Below are positions 25,476 to 34,424 of a stretch of 36,268 nucleotides of DNA, piece by piece. This DNA comes from SAR86 cluster bacterium (GTDB lineage Bacteria; Pseudomonadota; Gammaproteobacteria; Magnimaribacterales; Magnimaribacteraceae). The stretch lies in assembly GCA_022447025.1 (NCBI GenBank), contig JAKUUL010000008.1, forward strand, positions 1 through 36,268, read 5' to 3'. How positions within the stretch are numbered: the stretch's first letter is position 1; each line of letters opens with the position of its first letter. A program made the position numbers and the translations under genes. The notes under the pieces were generated by a model, which saw nothing but the letters and a program-made list of their open reading frames with translations, ran no database searches and had not been told where the DNA came from.

Positions 25476-26243
25476 ATGTGTTTAATAGTTTTTTCTTATC
25501 AAGAAAATAAAGAAAACTCAAAAGCCTTTCCTGGATCCTTAATCTTGGCAGCCAATAGGGATGAGTATTACGAAAGGCCCACTAAGAGTATGCATTGGTG
25601 GGAGCCAGAAAAAATACTTGCTGGAAAGGACTTACAGGCGGGAGGAACTTGGTTAGCCGTATCTGATGATGGAAGATTTGCTGCTATTACTAACTATAAA
25701 GAACTTATAAATGGGAAGGCAGACCTAAAAACCAGGGGAGAGTTGGTATCTAATTACATTACCTCTAAAGGGTTATCTTCCATAGACTATTTAGAAAACA
25801 TTAAAGGAATAAATTACGCAGGTTTTAATTTATTGTTGGGCGATAAGGAAGGTATTCATTACTTCTCAAATAGGACTGAAGAGATAGATAAGCTTGAACC
25901 GGGAATCCATGCTGTAGGTAACTTGCTACTAAACTCACAAACAAAAAAATCTATAAAAGTTAAGAATCAATTCAAAGAACTGTTACAAACCAATCCAGAC
26001 GAAGTTGCACTAATGGAATTTATGAAACGAGACTCAGGCGACTTATCTGACCTTGATATGGCTGGATTTAAAGAAACTGAACATGAAGAAATTCCTTATA
26101 GATTTATCAAATCGGATGTTTATGGCACAAGATGCACAACTCTTTTAACTATTAACCCTAATGGAAAATATAGAATAACAGAACAAAACTATTCAAAAAG
26201 AGGGGATAAAACTAGAAAAATATCCCACGAGATTATTACCTAG
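25476..26243 (+). CDS. NRDE (TANGO2) family protein
   Basis: A 255-residue protein with the Ntn-hydrolase-like TANGO2 fold. It begins MCLIVFSY, with the conserved Cys at residue 2, and carries the name-giving motif LAANRDEYYERP near residues 26-37. GTWLAVSDDGRFAAITNYK (about 57-75) and the SKG...NYAGFNLL section are also typical. Eukaryotic and bacterial members have been linked to haem trafficking; that function is not proven for this gene. It stands alone on the plus strand between tauE-like and rppH genes, and its last 8 bases overlap the end of rppH. A weak ribosome site precedes the ATG. Confidence 0.9.
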   Translation: MCLIVFSYQENKENSKAFPGSLILAANRDEYYERPTKSMHWWEPEKILAGKDLQAGGTWLAVSDDGRFAAITNYKELINGKADLKTRGELVSNYITSKGLSSIDYLENIKGINYAGFNLLLGDKEGIHYFSNRTEEIDKLEPGIHAVGNLLLNSQTKKSIKVKNQFKELLQTNPDEVALMEFMKRDSGDLSDLDMAGFKETEHEEIPYRFIKSDVYGTRCTTLLTINPNGKYRITEQNYSKRGDKTRKISHEIIT

Positions 26244-26724
26244 AGATAAGTTTATTGTATTCAGGTAGAAGATGGATTAAAGCCTGTCGATAAACTTCTT
26301 TTTTAAAGGGAACAACAGTCTCAAGTGGATACCAGTAGCTTGACCAAACCCACTCATCAAATTCTATTGGTCTTGAGGCGTGTAGATTTATCTTAGTGTC
26401 GTCAGAAAGCAGTCTAGCTAAAAACCATTTTTGTTTTTGACCCTTATAAACATTTCTTCTGAAATACTTAGGCCTTTTATCTCTTGGTACGTCGTACTTA
26501 AACCAATCCTTTGTCTCAAATATAATCTCAATATCTTGTTCTTCCAGACCCACTTCTTCTTTAGTCTCTCTAAGAACTGCTTCAAGAGGAGACTCTCCCT
26601 GGTCTATACCGCCTTGAGGGAACTGCCATCCATCATGGTCTATTCTTTGACACCACAAGACCCTATTCAAAGGCCCTACAATCACAGCTGCTACGCAAGG
26701 CCTATATTCTTCTTGTGAAGACAA
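26236..26724 (-). CDS. rppH: RNA pyrophosphohydrolase RppH
   Basis: A 162-residue Nudix hydrolase that removes pyrophosphate from the 5' triphosphate end of mRNA, triggering RNase E decay. The Nudix box fits GX5EX7REUXEEXGU exactly: G38, E44, R52-E53, E56-E57 and G59 in GGIDQGESPLEAVLRETKEE. EYRPCVAAVIVGPLNRVLWCQR and WFLARLL are typical of RppH. The start is TTG (MSSQEEYRPC), placing YRP close to the N-terminus as in E. coli. It is transcribed toward the NRDE gene and overlaps its 3' end by 8 bases; gcvP ends 23 bp upstream. Confidence 0.95.
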   Translation of the reverse strand: MSSQEEYRPCVAAVIVGPLNRVLWCQRIDHDGWQFPQGGIDQGESPLEAVLRETKEEVGLEEQDIEIIFETKDWFKYDVPRDKRPKYFRRNVYKGQKQKWFLARLLSDDTKINLHASRPIEFDEWVWSSYWYPLETVVPFKKEVYRQALIHLLPEYNKLISR

Positions 26725-26747
26725 CTCTTCTTAACTCCAATATTTTT

Positions 26748-29603
26748 CTAGCTAAATTCTTCCATGGAAGGGCAGTTACAGAGTAAGTTTCTATCACCAT
26801 AAACATTATCAACCCTGCTAACTGGGCACCAATACTTATTATTTCTTAAGCTATCAACAGGATAAGCTGCTTCTGATCGCGAATAGGGATGGTCCCATTC
26901 ATCAGCAGAAACCTGCTCTGCTGAATGCGGAGCATTCTTTAACATATTGTCTTGTATATCTAAATCACCCACTTCAACTCGCTTAATTTCTTTTCTAATT
27001 TCTATCATTGCTTCACAAAATCTATCCAGTTCTGCTTTAGATTCACTCTCAGTAGGTTCTATCATTAAGGTACCGGCCACAGGCCAAGACATGGTCGGAG
27101 CGTGAAAGCCGTAATCAATTAGCCTTTTAGCAATATCTTCGACTTCAATATCTGCACTTTCTTTAAAACTTCTCACATCAATGATGCATTCATGCGCAAC
27201 CAAGTCATTTTCTCCTTTATAAAGAACTTTAAAATGGTTTTTAAGGCGATGGGCTATATAGTTGGCGTTTAGGATGGCAGCTTGTGAAGCTTCTTTTAAT
27301 CCAGAAGCACCCATCATTTTGATGTACATCCAGCTAATTGGAAGGATGCTGGCACTTCCCCATTCAGTTGCACTCACAGGACCTACTGGGGAATCTTCAA
27401 GATGATTTCCAGGTAGAAAATCTTTTAAATGTTCAGCTACACCTATGGGCCCAACTCCGGGGCCACCACCACCATGAGGTATGCAGAAAGTTTTATGCAA
27501 ATTTAAATGAGAAACGTCACCGCCAAATTCGCCTGGGTAACATAAACCAATCATGGCATTTAGGTTTGCGCCATCTATATAAACCTGACCCCCGTGTTTG
27601 TGTACGACTTCACAAACCTTTCTTACATTTGTTTCAAATACACCATGGGTAGAGGGGTAGGTGATCATGATAGAAGAAAGATTATTTGAGTTTTCTTTGG
27701 CTTTTTCTTGTAAATCAGTTAAATCAATATTGCCTTCTTTATCACAGTTAATAGGAATGATCTTCATACCAACCATCTGAGCGGATGCTGGATTTGTTCC
27801 ATGTGCAGACATGGGTATTAGGCAGATATTTCTATCATTATCTCCTCTGCTTCTATGAAAAGCATCTATTGCCAGAAGGCCAGCATATTCTCCTTGCGAA
27901 CCTGCGTTTGGCTGCAAAGACACCTTTGAGTAACCCGTAATATTTACTAGTTGTTCTTCTAATTCATCAATTAATTGCTTATAGCCTTTGGTTTGGTTTT
28001 CGGGTGCAAATGGATGAATAGAAGAAAATTCTGGCCAACTGACAGGCAACATTTCTGAAGTAGAATTTAGCTTCATGGTACAAGAACCCAGAGGAATCAT
28101 GGCTCTATCAAGTGCGATGTCCTTCTCGTAGAGTCTTTTTATGTAACGCAACATTTCCGTTTCCGTACGGTAAGTATTGAAAACAGGATGTTGGAGATAC
28201 TTGCTAGTTCGCAAAAGGGCTTTAGGGATCGAGCTAGTTTCTTCTTTAGGTTCTTTTACAGACTTAATTGAAAAAACGGAAAGAATATTCTTTAGTACTT
28301 GCTCATCTACACTTTCATCTAAAGAAATACCTATAAAGTTCTTATTTATTTTCCTTAGATTAATACCCTTTTGTGAAGCAGCTTCTAACAAAGAGTCAGT
28401 ATTCTCACCTGAATCAATCGTTATTGTGTCGAAGAAGTGTTTGGTTCTTACCTTAAATCCTTTTTCTTCAAGTGATTTGGCTAACTGAATGGTATGTTTG
28501 TTAACCTCATTAGCTATATTCTTTATACCCTCAGGTCCATGATATACACCATAAAATCCTGCCATAATTGCTAAAAGAGCTTGAGCTGTACAAATATTAC
28601 TAGTGGCCTTTTCTCTTCTTATATGTTGTTCTCTTGTTTGGAGGGCCAATCTGTAAGCCACTTTTCCTTTTTGGTCTATAGAAGCACCTACCAATCTGCC
28701 CGGTAAAAGTCTTTTAAATTCTTCTTTCACAGACATAAAAGCTGCATGTGGGCCTCCATAGCCCATTGGTACACCAAATCTTTGAGAGGAGCCTATAGCA
28801 ATATCTGCTTTGAGTTCGCCTGGGGATTTTAGTAAACATAAAGCCAAAAGGTCTGTGGCTAAAATTACTATGGCATCTTTTTTCTTCGAAAAACCGATTT
28901 CTTCAGAAAAAGAATTGATTTCTCCTTCTGCATTAGGGTACTGGAAAATAGCCCCAAAATAATCTTCTTTTTTACAAGAAGCGGAAGGGCCAATAATTAG
29001 GTTTATATCTAAAGGTTTAGCTCTTGTTTGCATGACTTTAATGGTTTGAGGAAAACACATTTCATCAACAAAGAAGTTATTAGATTTTGATTTAGAAACT
29101 CTCTTGGCCAAAGTCATAGCTTCTGCAGCTGCAGTGGCTTCGTCTAATAATGAAGCGTTTGAAATATCTAAACCAGTTAGATCACTTACCATCGTCTGGA
29201 AGTTTATTAGAGCTTCTAATCTGCCCTGAGAGATTTCCGGTTGATACGGGGTGTAAGAGGTGTACCAACCAGGATTTTCAAATACATTCCTTAAAATAAC
29301 AGTTGGCGTGAGAGTGTTGTAGTAACCCTGTCCAATAAAAGAATGATGCAAGCTATTTTGTGAGGCTATATGTTTTAGTTCTTTTAAAGCTTTCTCTTCA
29401 GAAATTCCTTCATTCAAACTTAAAGGATCGGTATTGAGGATATCTTTGGGTACAACTTTTTTTATAAAATCGTCATAGTTTGAGAAACCAATCTCTTGAA
29501 GCATTTGGTCTCTTTCATTGTCTCCTAGACCAATATGCCTAGTAGAAAATGACTTTAAGGTTGAAGGCTTATCCTGAGGTAGATTTTTTTTAGATTCAGA
29601 CAT
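26748..29603 (-). CDS. gcvP: glycine dehydrogenase (decarboxylating), P-protein of the glycine cleavage system
   Basis: A 951-residue, single-chain PLP enzyme that decarboxylates glycine and passes the aminomethyl group to the lipoyl arm of GcvH. The N-terminal half includes [14 protein letters not shown] near 22-35 and [16 protein letters not shown] near 117-132. The C-terminal half holds the PLP lysine K704 in [36 protein letters not shown] (502-518) is also diagnostic. The length is that of the fused (not split alpha/beta) P-protein. It is the last gene of a gcvT-gcvH-gcvP run and starts 4 bp after gcvH. Confidence 0.97.
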   Translation of the reverse strand: MSESKKNLPQDKPSTLKSFSTRHIGLGDNERDQMLQEIGFSNYDDFIKKVVPKDILNTDPLSLNEGISEEKALKELKHIASQNSLHHSFIGQGYYNTLTPTVILRNVFENPGWYTSYTPYQPEISQGRLEALINFQTMVSDLTGLDISNASLLDEATAAAEAMTLAKRVSKSKSNNFFVDEMCFPQTIKVMQTRAKPLDINLIIGPSASCKKEDYFGAIFQYPNAEGEINSFSEEIGFSKKKDAIVILATDLLALCLLKSPGELKADIAIGSSQRFGVPMGYGGPHAAFMSVKEEFKRLLPGRLVGASIDQKGKVAYRLALQTREQHIRREKATSNICTAQALLAIMAGFYGVYHGPEGIKNIANEVNKHTIQLAKSLEEKGFKVRTKHFFDTITIDSGENTDSLLEAASQKGINLRKINKNFIGISLDESVDEQVLKNILSVFSIKSVKEPKEETSSIPKALLRTSKYLQHPVFNTYRTETEMLRYIKRLYEKDIALDRAMIPLGSCTMKLNSTSEMLPVSWPEFSSIHPFAPENQTKGYKQLIDELEEQLVNITGYSKVSLQPNAGSQGEYAGLLAIDAFHRSRGDNDRNICLIPMSAHGTNPASAQMVGMKIIPINCDKEGNIDLTDLQEKAKENSNNLSSIMITYPSTHGVFETNVRKVCEVVHKHGGQVYIDGANLNAMIGLCYPGEFGGDVSHLNLHKTFCIPHGGGGPGVGPIGVAEHLKDFLPGNHLEDSPVGPVSATEWGSASILPISWMYIKMMGASGLKEASQAAILNANYIAHRLKNHFKVLYKGENDLVAHECIIDVRSFKESADIEVEDIAKRLIDYGFHAPTMSWPVAGTLMIEPTESESKAELDRFCEAMIEIRKEIKRVEVGDLDIQDNMLKNAPHSAEQVSADEWDHPYSRSEAAYPVDSLRNNKYWCPVSRVDNVYGDRNLLCNCPSMEEFS

Positions 29604-29607
29604 TCAA

Positions 29608-29994
29608 TTAGTCTTCACATTGCTCGCTGTACTCTTCTGGCGTAAGCAAGTTTTCAAATTCAGAGCTGTCTGTTACTTCTATTTTAAAGAACCAACCCTC
29701 TTCATAAGCTGAAGAGTTTACTATTTCAGGGGAATCTTCCAGAGACGAATTCAAGTCTACTATTTTGCCACTCATAGGAGAGTATACCTCTGAAGCTGCT
29801 TTGACGGATTCAACTACAGCCGCCTCATCTCCTTGGTTGACCTCTGAATCCAATTCCGGTAACTCAACAAAAACTATATCTCCAAGTTGATCTTGAGCAT
29901 AGTCACTAATTCCAACAGTAACTATTCCATCTTCCTCTAATTTTGCCCATTCGTGGCTAGACAAAAATTTATAATTTTCTGGTATATCTTTCAT
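29608..29994 (-). CDS. gcvH: glycine cleavage system H protein
   Basis: A 128-residue lipoyl carrier that shuttles the aminomethyl group between P-, T- and L-proteins. The lipoylated lysine is K65 in VVESVKAASEVYSP. The N-terminal KFLSSHEWAKLEEDGIVTVGIS and DQLGDIVFVELPE strands complete the lipoyl fold. Length is normal. It starts with ATG, 12 bp after the gcvT stop. The E3/L-protein and lipoylation enzymes are not in the window. Confidence 0.97.
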   Translation of the reverse strand: MKDIPENYKFLSSHEWAKLEEDGIVTVGISDYAQDQLGDIVFVELPELDSEVNQGDEAAVVESVKAASEVYSPMSGKIVDLNSSLEDSPEIVNSSAYEEGWFFKIEVTDSSEFENLLTPEEYSEQCED

Positions 29995-30006
29995 GAAGCT
30001 TTGTCC

Positions 30007-31092
30007 TTAAAAAACTATTTTTCCTTCTTTAATAAACCTTGGCTGACCGATTGCAGCAGTGAATATTTTATCCCTTACCTCTGCAAGGCACGTTTCTCTA
30101 TCAGAAGGCGCTATTCTAGCTAAAGCTATAGATTTTTTCAGCGTTGGAGAGTAAGTACCGCTTGTAACGATCCCTTTTTTGGTCTTTTGTTCATCAAAAA
30201 ATATTTCTTGATTAGACCTAACTATGCACCTGTCTTCAAATAGAAGCCCCTTTAACAAATGGTAGTCTCCAGTTTTCTTTTTAAGTTCAAATGAGTCTTT
30301 CCCGATAAAGTTTCTTTCTTTATCCTTCAAAGAGACTGTCCAAGCCATATTGCATTCAAGGGGTGAAATATTTTCATCCATTTCAAACCCATAAAGATTC
30401 ATTCCAGCCTCCAACCTAAGAGTATCTCTTGCAGCTAGCCCCACAGGACTTGCTCCAGACTGTATGGCTTTTTGCCACAAGGAATTAGCTTTCTCATTAT
30501 CTATCATCACTTCAACCCCTTTTTCACCGGTGTACCCTGTGGTCGTAACTAATGTTCCGTCTTCCATTAAACCTTCAAAAGGTCTTTTCTTCATTAATTC
30601 ATTAGATGTTTCAGTGGAAAAGCATCTCGATAAAACTTTCAAAGCGTTTGGCCCCTGAATAGCTATCATTGATAAATCTGTGCGCTCTGAAAAAGAAACA
30701 TCCATATCACCTACTTGAGAAGCTATCCAACTTATATCAGACTCTCTAGTCGCACAGTTGACCACCAACCTGTAGCCTGATTCCAGTTTGTAGGCTATTA
30801 AATCATCTAGAATTCCTCCTGATTCATTCAATAAAGCTGAATACAGACCATCAAAGTATTCATTTAATGAATTTATATCATTAGCCAAAAGCTTTCTTAG
30901 GAACTCTTTTGCGTCTTTGCCTTTAAAATCAAGAATAGTCATGTGTGAAACATCAAAAATACCGCATGAATTCCTAACCTGTTCATGTTCACTGAGTTGA
31001 GAACCATAATTTATAGGCATATTCCACCCATGGAAATCGACCATCTTTGCAGAAGAGTCCAAGTGTTGGTCGTGTAGAGCTGTTTTTTTCAA
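30007..31092 (-). CDS. gcvT: aminomethyltransferase, T-protein of the glycine cleavage system
   Basis: A 361-residue folate-binding enzyme that releases ammonia from the aminomethyl-GcvH intermediate and forms methylene-tetrahydrofolate. Family blocks are KMVDFHGWNMPINYGSQ near 17-33, GIFDVSHMTILDFKG near 44-58, TGYTGEKGVEVM and LAARDTLRLEAGMNLYG. The start is TTG (MKKTALHDQHLDSSAK), the only start between an upstream in-frame stop and the conserved N-terminus. No Shine-Dalgarno is obvious. The leader carries a 9-bp inverted repeat of DnaA-box-like halves, about 46 bases upstream, but no glycine riboswitch. It heads the gcvTHP run. Confidence 0.96.
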   Translation of the reverse strand: MKKTALHDQHLDSSAKMVDFHGWNMPINYGSQLSEHEQVRNSCGIFDVSHMTILDFKGKDAKEFLRKLLANDINSLNEYFDGLYSALLNESGGILDDLIAYKLESGYRLVVNCATRESDISWIASQVGDMDVSFSERTDLSMIAIQGPNALKVLSRCFSTETSNELMKKRPFEGLMEDGTLVTTTGYTGEKGVEVMIDNEKANSLWQKAIQSGASPVGLAARDTLRLEAGMNLYGFEMDENISPLECNMAWTVSLKDKERNFIGKDSFELKKKTGDYHLLKGLLFEDRCIVRSNQEIFFDEQKTKKGIVTSGTYSPTLKKSIALARIAPSDRETCLAEVRDKIFTAAIGQPRFIKEGKIVF

Positions 31093-31137
31093 GACTAATA
31101 TATAGAAGTTAGTATTTTACTTCTTTTTTCTTTATCT

Positions 31138-31162
31138 GTTATCCACTCTTACTGTGGATAAC
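31138..31162. promoter_or_regulatory. perfect inverted repeat of two DnaA-box-like sequences upstream of gcvT
   Basis: GTTATCCAC (31138-31146) and GTGGATAAC (31154-31162) form a perfect 9-bp inverted repeat with a 7-base spacer. On the minus strand 31153-31161 reads TTATCCACA, the exact DnaA-box consensus. On the plus strand 31139-31147 reads TTATCCACT, one base off. It lies in the gap between gcvT and the divergent aminotransferase gene. It could be a DnaA-responsive site, an operator for another dimeric regulator, or an RNA hairpin. No T-run follows, so it is not an intrinsic terminator. Confidence 0.6.
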
Positions 31163-31305
31163 TCTGTGCAGTATTTTAAGAAATCCTTTAATGAGGCCAT
31201 AATTGTGATCTGATCAAAAATTAACCAGTCGATTTCAAAGCTGTATTGAAATGTTCGGGAGTGATATTATTTATTTCTGGTAAAAATACTTACCAAATCC
31301 AACAA

Positions 31306-32532
31306 ATGAATCAAAATTTAACTGTTCAAGAGGCTGAAGATCACTACCAAGAGCTAAAAGCTAGAGGTAGCCAACTTGATTTAACCAGGGGCAAGCCATC
31401 AAGTGAACAACTTGATCTCTCTCTAGACTTAGAGAACCTCCCGATTGGCAATTTTATTGAGGATGGAATTGATACAAGGAATTATGGAGAACTACTGGGT
31501 TTAGAAAAAATGAGGCAATTAGGCTCAGAAATTCTTGGATGTAAAAAGGAAATGGTTATTGCGGGTGGCAATAGTAGCCTCACTTTAATGGCCCAATACA
31601 TTTCTAATTTATTTTTTCAAGGAAGTGGGGAAGGCCCTTGGTCTATGCATGAAAGAAATTCTGTCCTGTGTCCAGTGCCTGGATATGACAGACATTTCGC
31701 TTTATGTGATGAATTTTCAATAAATATGATACCTATTCCTTTGACAGGTAATGGGCCAGACATCGAGAAAGCTAAATCTATTGTTTCAAATGATCCTTCT
31801 GTTAAGGGAATATGGTGTGTTCCAAAACATTCAAACCCTACAGGAGAGACTTATAGCAAAGAATCTATTGAAGGGTTATTAGAGATAGCCAGTCAAAGAA
31901 AAGGGTTTAGGATCTTTTGGGATAATGCTTATGCAGTGCATGATTTTAAAGAATCTGCTCCGCTACCTAACATCTTTTCTTTAGCTAAAGAAAAAGAGAT
32001 GTTGGAATCAATTATAGCCTTTGCCTCTACTTCAAAAATCACATTTGCTGGTTCAGGAGTAAGCTTCATGGCCATGAGTGAACCTAATTTAGACAACTTC
32101 ATTAAACATTATGCTTCTATGGTGATTGGACCCGACAAAGTGAACCAATCAAGGCACATAAAATTTTTTAAGAATATTGAAGGACTTAAAAATCACATGC
32201 TTAAGCACGCAGAAATACTAAGGCCTAAATTCCAATTGGTTGATAAATGGCTTTCAAAACAAAATTTTGGATCTTGGACTAAACCTACAGGTGGTTATTT
32301 CGTTACATTTAAAAGCGAACCAGGACTGGCAAAGGAAATAATCAGTTTAGCCAAAAAGGCAGGATTAAAACTAACTCCAGCTGGAGCAACTTTTCCTTAT
32401 GGGGTAGACCCCCAAGATGAAATAATTAGATTGGCCCCGACAGCCTGTACGATTGAGGAACTAGAGCAAGCAATGCAGATTTTTAATGCTTGTGTAGCCT
32501 TAGCCAGTGTAAAGAAAGCGGCTAGTTCTTAG
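31306..32532 (+). CDS. aspartate-type aminotransferase (PF12897 / MocR-related class I family)
   Basis: A PLP-dependent fold-type I aminotransferase of the group that includes Corynebacterium aspartate aminotransferase. From the chosen start it has 408 residues. Motifs are the substrate-binding DLTRGKPSSEQLDLS (25-39), PGYDRHFALCDEF, the PLP-ring Asn motif PKHSNPTGETYS, the Asp-Tyr pair in FWDNAYAVHDF, and the PLP lysine K244 in ASTSKITFAGSG. An in-frame ATG 60 bases earlier (31246) would add 20 residues (MKCSGVILFISG...); I prefer 31306 because the family begins shortly before the TRGKP motif. Neither start has a good ribosome site. The last 11 bases overlap hspQ. The in vivo amino-acid substrate is inferred only. 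Confidence 0.88.
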   Translation: MNQNLTVQEAEDHYQELKARGSQLDLTRGKPSSEQLDLSLDLENLPIGNFIEDGIDTRNYGELLGLEKMRQLGSEILGCKKEMVIAGGNSSLTLMAQYISNLFFQGSGEGPWSMHERNSVLCPVPGYDRHFALCDEFSINMIPIPLTGNGPDIEKAKSIVSNDPSVKGIWCVPKHSNPTGETYSKESIEGLLEIASQRKGFRIFWDNAYAVHDFKESAPLPNIFSLAKEKEMLESIIAFASTSKITFAGSGVSFMAMSEPNLDNFIKHYASMVIGPDKVNQSRHIKFFKNIEGLKNHMLKHAEILRPKFQLVDKWLSKQNFGSWTKPTGGYFVTFKSEPGLAKEIISLAKKAGLKLTPAGATFPYGVDPQDEIIRLAPTACTIEELEQAMQIFNACVALASVKKAASS

Positions 32533-32854
32533 TAGCTTCTAAAATACTATACGATTCGCCGTTAAACTCGCCGAAGAAGATGGGGACGTCAGGGTGTTCA
32601 ACAGGAACCAGACTGCCATCTATTTGTAGGTTCTGCTGAGAGACGTAAGCAGAATAGAAAACCTGATCATTCTCAGCAAAAACATGATAAAAGGGCTGTT
32701 CTTTCTTGGGTCTGATTTCAGCAGGTATTGATTGATACCACTCCTCAGTATTATTAAATTCTGGATCTACATCGTAAATCACACCCCTGAAATCAAGGTA
32801 TTTATGTTTTACAACTTGTCCTATGGAGTACTGTGTTTCAACTATTTCTTTCAT
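32522..32854 (-). CDS. hspQ: heat shock protein HspQ
   Basis: A 110-residue YccV-like protein. In enterobacteria HspQ is a heat-shock-induced factor that binds hemimethylated DNA and enhances Lon protease. The family core is YSIGQVVKHKYLDFRGVIYDVDPEFNNTEEWYQ (9-41), followed by PFYHVFAENDQVFYSAYVSQQNL near 55-77. Length is typical. Its ATG overlaps the stop of the upstream FAD oxidoreductase by 4 bases (ATGA), and its 3' end overlaps the convergent aminotransferase gene. No sigma-32 promoter is visible directly before it; it may be co-transcribed with the oxidoreductase. Confidence 0.94.
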   Translation of the reverse strand: MKEIVETQYSIGQVVKHKYLDFRGVIYDVDPEFNNTEEWYQSIPAEIRPKKEQPFYHVFAENDQVFYSAYVSQQNLQIDGSLVPVEHPDVPIFFGEFNGESYSILEATKN

Positions 32855-34065
32855 TTGAGTAGGTCTTTTAGTTCAACAGATTGGTCGCAAAGCACATCTG
32901 AACTTATTTTTAGTTTATTTGCAACCAGCTTTTTTGAAATTAGAAAATCTTTGGGATTATTGACAGAATCAACAGCAATTAGTTCTCCCTTTTTTAGGTA
33001 AAAAAGCATAAATGACCTTTCCTCAATAAACCCCCTAACTACTGTTTCATCGTGGTCTCCAGACAGACCAACTATCTGAAGTTTATCTTCAAACTGATCG
33101 GACCAAAACCAAGGGACTTGATCATACTTTTCTTGTTTACCCAGCAGAGATAATGCAACGGTTTTAGCTTGCTCTAGTGCATTGTGAACTGATTCCAATC
33201 TGATGTTTTTATTTAGATAAAAATTGGGATGATTAGTACAGTCTCCACAAGCAAATACAGAAGAGTCTTCAGTTCTTCCAAATTCGTCCACAAGAATACC
33301 GTTACTGCATTTGAGCCCCGCTGACTCTGCTATCTCCTGGTTGGGCAATATACCCACTCCGATAACCACGCTATCCGCTTCTAGTATCGTACCGTCGGTA
33401 CAAACAACTTTTTCAACATGGCTTTTACCCACAAATTTTTCCAGAGCTGATCCTAAAATTATTTCTACTCCTTTATTACGGTGTAAGGTATCAAAATACT
33501 CTGAAATAACAGGATCCACAGTCCTGCTCATAACTCGATTTTCCATCTCAACTACCGTTACTTTCAATCCTTTCTTTACTGCGGCAGCAGCTACTTCAAG
33601 GCCTATATACCCGGCACCTATAATTACTAGGCTTTTTCCTTTTTTAAACTGATCCTTAAGGTTATTTGAATCATTAATCGATCTGAGATAATTTATATTT
33701 TTTAAATCTGAGCCTTCAACCTCTAGTTGTCTCACTCTACTTCCAGTTGCTAAGACTAAGTTTTCATAAGGAAGAGCTTCTCCTTTAGATAAATGAACCA
33801 TCTTTTCTTTTCTGTCTAATGACAGAACTTTTGTTGCAACTTTTACAGTTACATTATTTTGATCATAAAAATCTTGAGTCTTCATATAAACCCTATCAAG
33901 TCCAACTTCACCAGATAGATAGTCCTTAGAGAGAGGAGGGCGTTGATAGGGCAAATGATCTTCTTCACCTACGACGACAATAGACTCTTCAAAATTATTT
34001 CTCTTTAGAGTTAATACACATTGGGCAGCTGATTGCCCTGCACCTACGATAACTAGATCCTTCAT
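32851..34065 (-). CDS. FAD-dependent NAD(P)H oxidoreductase (ferredoxin/rubredoxin reductase type)
   Basis: A 404-residue pyridine-nucleotide-disulfide-fold reductase without the redox-active disulfide. It resembles the reductases that pass electrons to a ferredoxin for P450 or ring-hydroxylating systems. The N-terminal FAD loop is IVGAGQSAAQ (6-15), followed by the LPYQRPPLSKDYL block near 38-50. The NAD(P)H loop is VIIGAGYIGLEVAAAA near 146-161, and the second FAD motif VFACGDCTNHPN lies near 267-278. No ferredoxin or P450 gene is adjacent. It starts with ATG and overlaps hspQ by 4 bases. Electron-acceptor partner is unknown. Confidence 0.9.
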   Translation of the reverse strand: MKDLVIVGAGQSAAQCVLTLKRNNFEESIVVVGEEDHLPYQRPPLSKDYLSGEVGLDRVYMKTQDFYDQNNVTVKVATKVLSLDRKEKMVHLSKGEALPYENLVLATGSRVRQLEVEGSDLKNINYLRSINDSNNLKDQFKKGKSLVIIGAGYIGLEVAAAAVKKGLKVTVVEMENRVMSRTVDPVISEYFDTLHRNKGVEIILGSALEKFVGKSHVEKVVCTDGTILEADSVVIGVGILPNQEIAESAGLKCSNGILVDEFGRTEDSSVFACGDCTNHPNFYLNKNIRLESVHNALEQAKTVALSLLGKQEKYDQVPWFWSDQFEDKLQIVGLSGDHDETVVRGFIEERSFMLFYLKKGELIAVDSVNNPKDFLISKKLVANKLKISSDVLCDQSVELKDLLK

Positions 34066-34139
34066 TATTAGAAAAGTACTCGATTATTCCTTTAAATAGA
34101 AATAAAGTTTACATTTAATTTCCAATAAGTGAGGACTAA

Positions 34140-34424
34140 ATGATAGGAATAATTGCGACCATGAAAATTAAGGAAGGCACAAATAAAGATTTTGAAGAAG
34201 TTGCTTCAAGATTACAAAGTGCTGTTACTGAAAATGAACCCGGTGTTGTTTATTACGATTGGTATAAAGGTCAAGACGACACAACATACGTTGTTTTGGA
34301 ACGCTATGAATCTCAAGATGCCTTAGATGCTCACGGCCAAACAGATCACATGAAAAGTATTGGCGGAGAAATGGGTCAATATATGGCTGGGCGCCCTGAA
34401 GTTACTATTCTTAAAAGTATTTAA
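34140..34424 (+). CDS. antibiotic biosynthesis monooxygenase (ABM) domain protein
   Basis: A 94-residue ferredoxin-like alpha/beta-barrel protein of the ABM/YgiN family. Family members include quinol monooxygenase and small hydroxylases, and many have no assigned reaction. MIGIIATMKIKEGTNKDFEEV, NEPGVVYYDWYKGQDD and VLERYESQDALDAHGQTDHMK are the characteristic strands and the His-containing helix. GAGGA lies a few bases ahead of the ATG. It is divergent from the FAD oxidoreductase gene over 74 bp and its stop abuts the zapE stop. A redox role with the neighbouring reductase is possible but unproven. Confidence 0.88.
   Translation: MIGIIATMKIKEGTNKDFEEVASRLQSAVTENEPGVVYYDWYKGQDDTTYVVLERYESQDALDAHGQTDHMKSIGGEMGQYMAGRPEVTILKSI

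Noticed and set aside
31204-31218. CRP-like site TGTGATCTGATCA upstream of the aminotransferase gene
   Set aside because: The spacing between half sites is five rather than six bases and the second half (TCAAA) is a poor match to TCACA.
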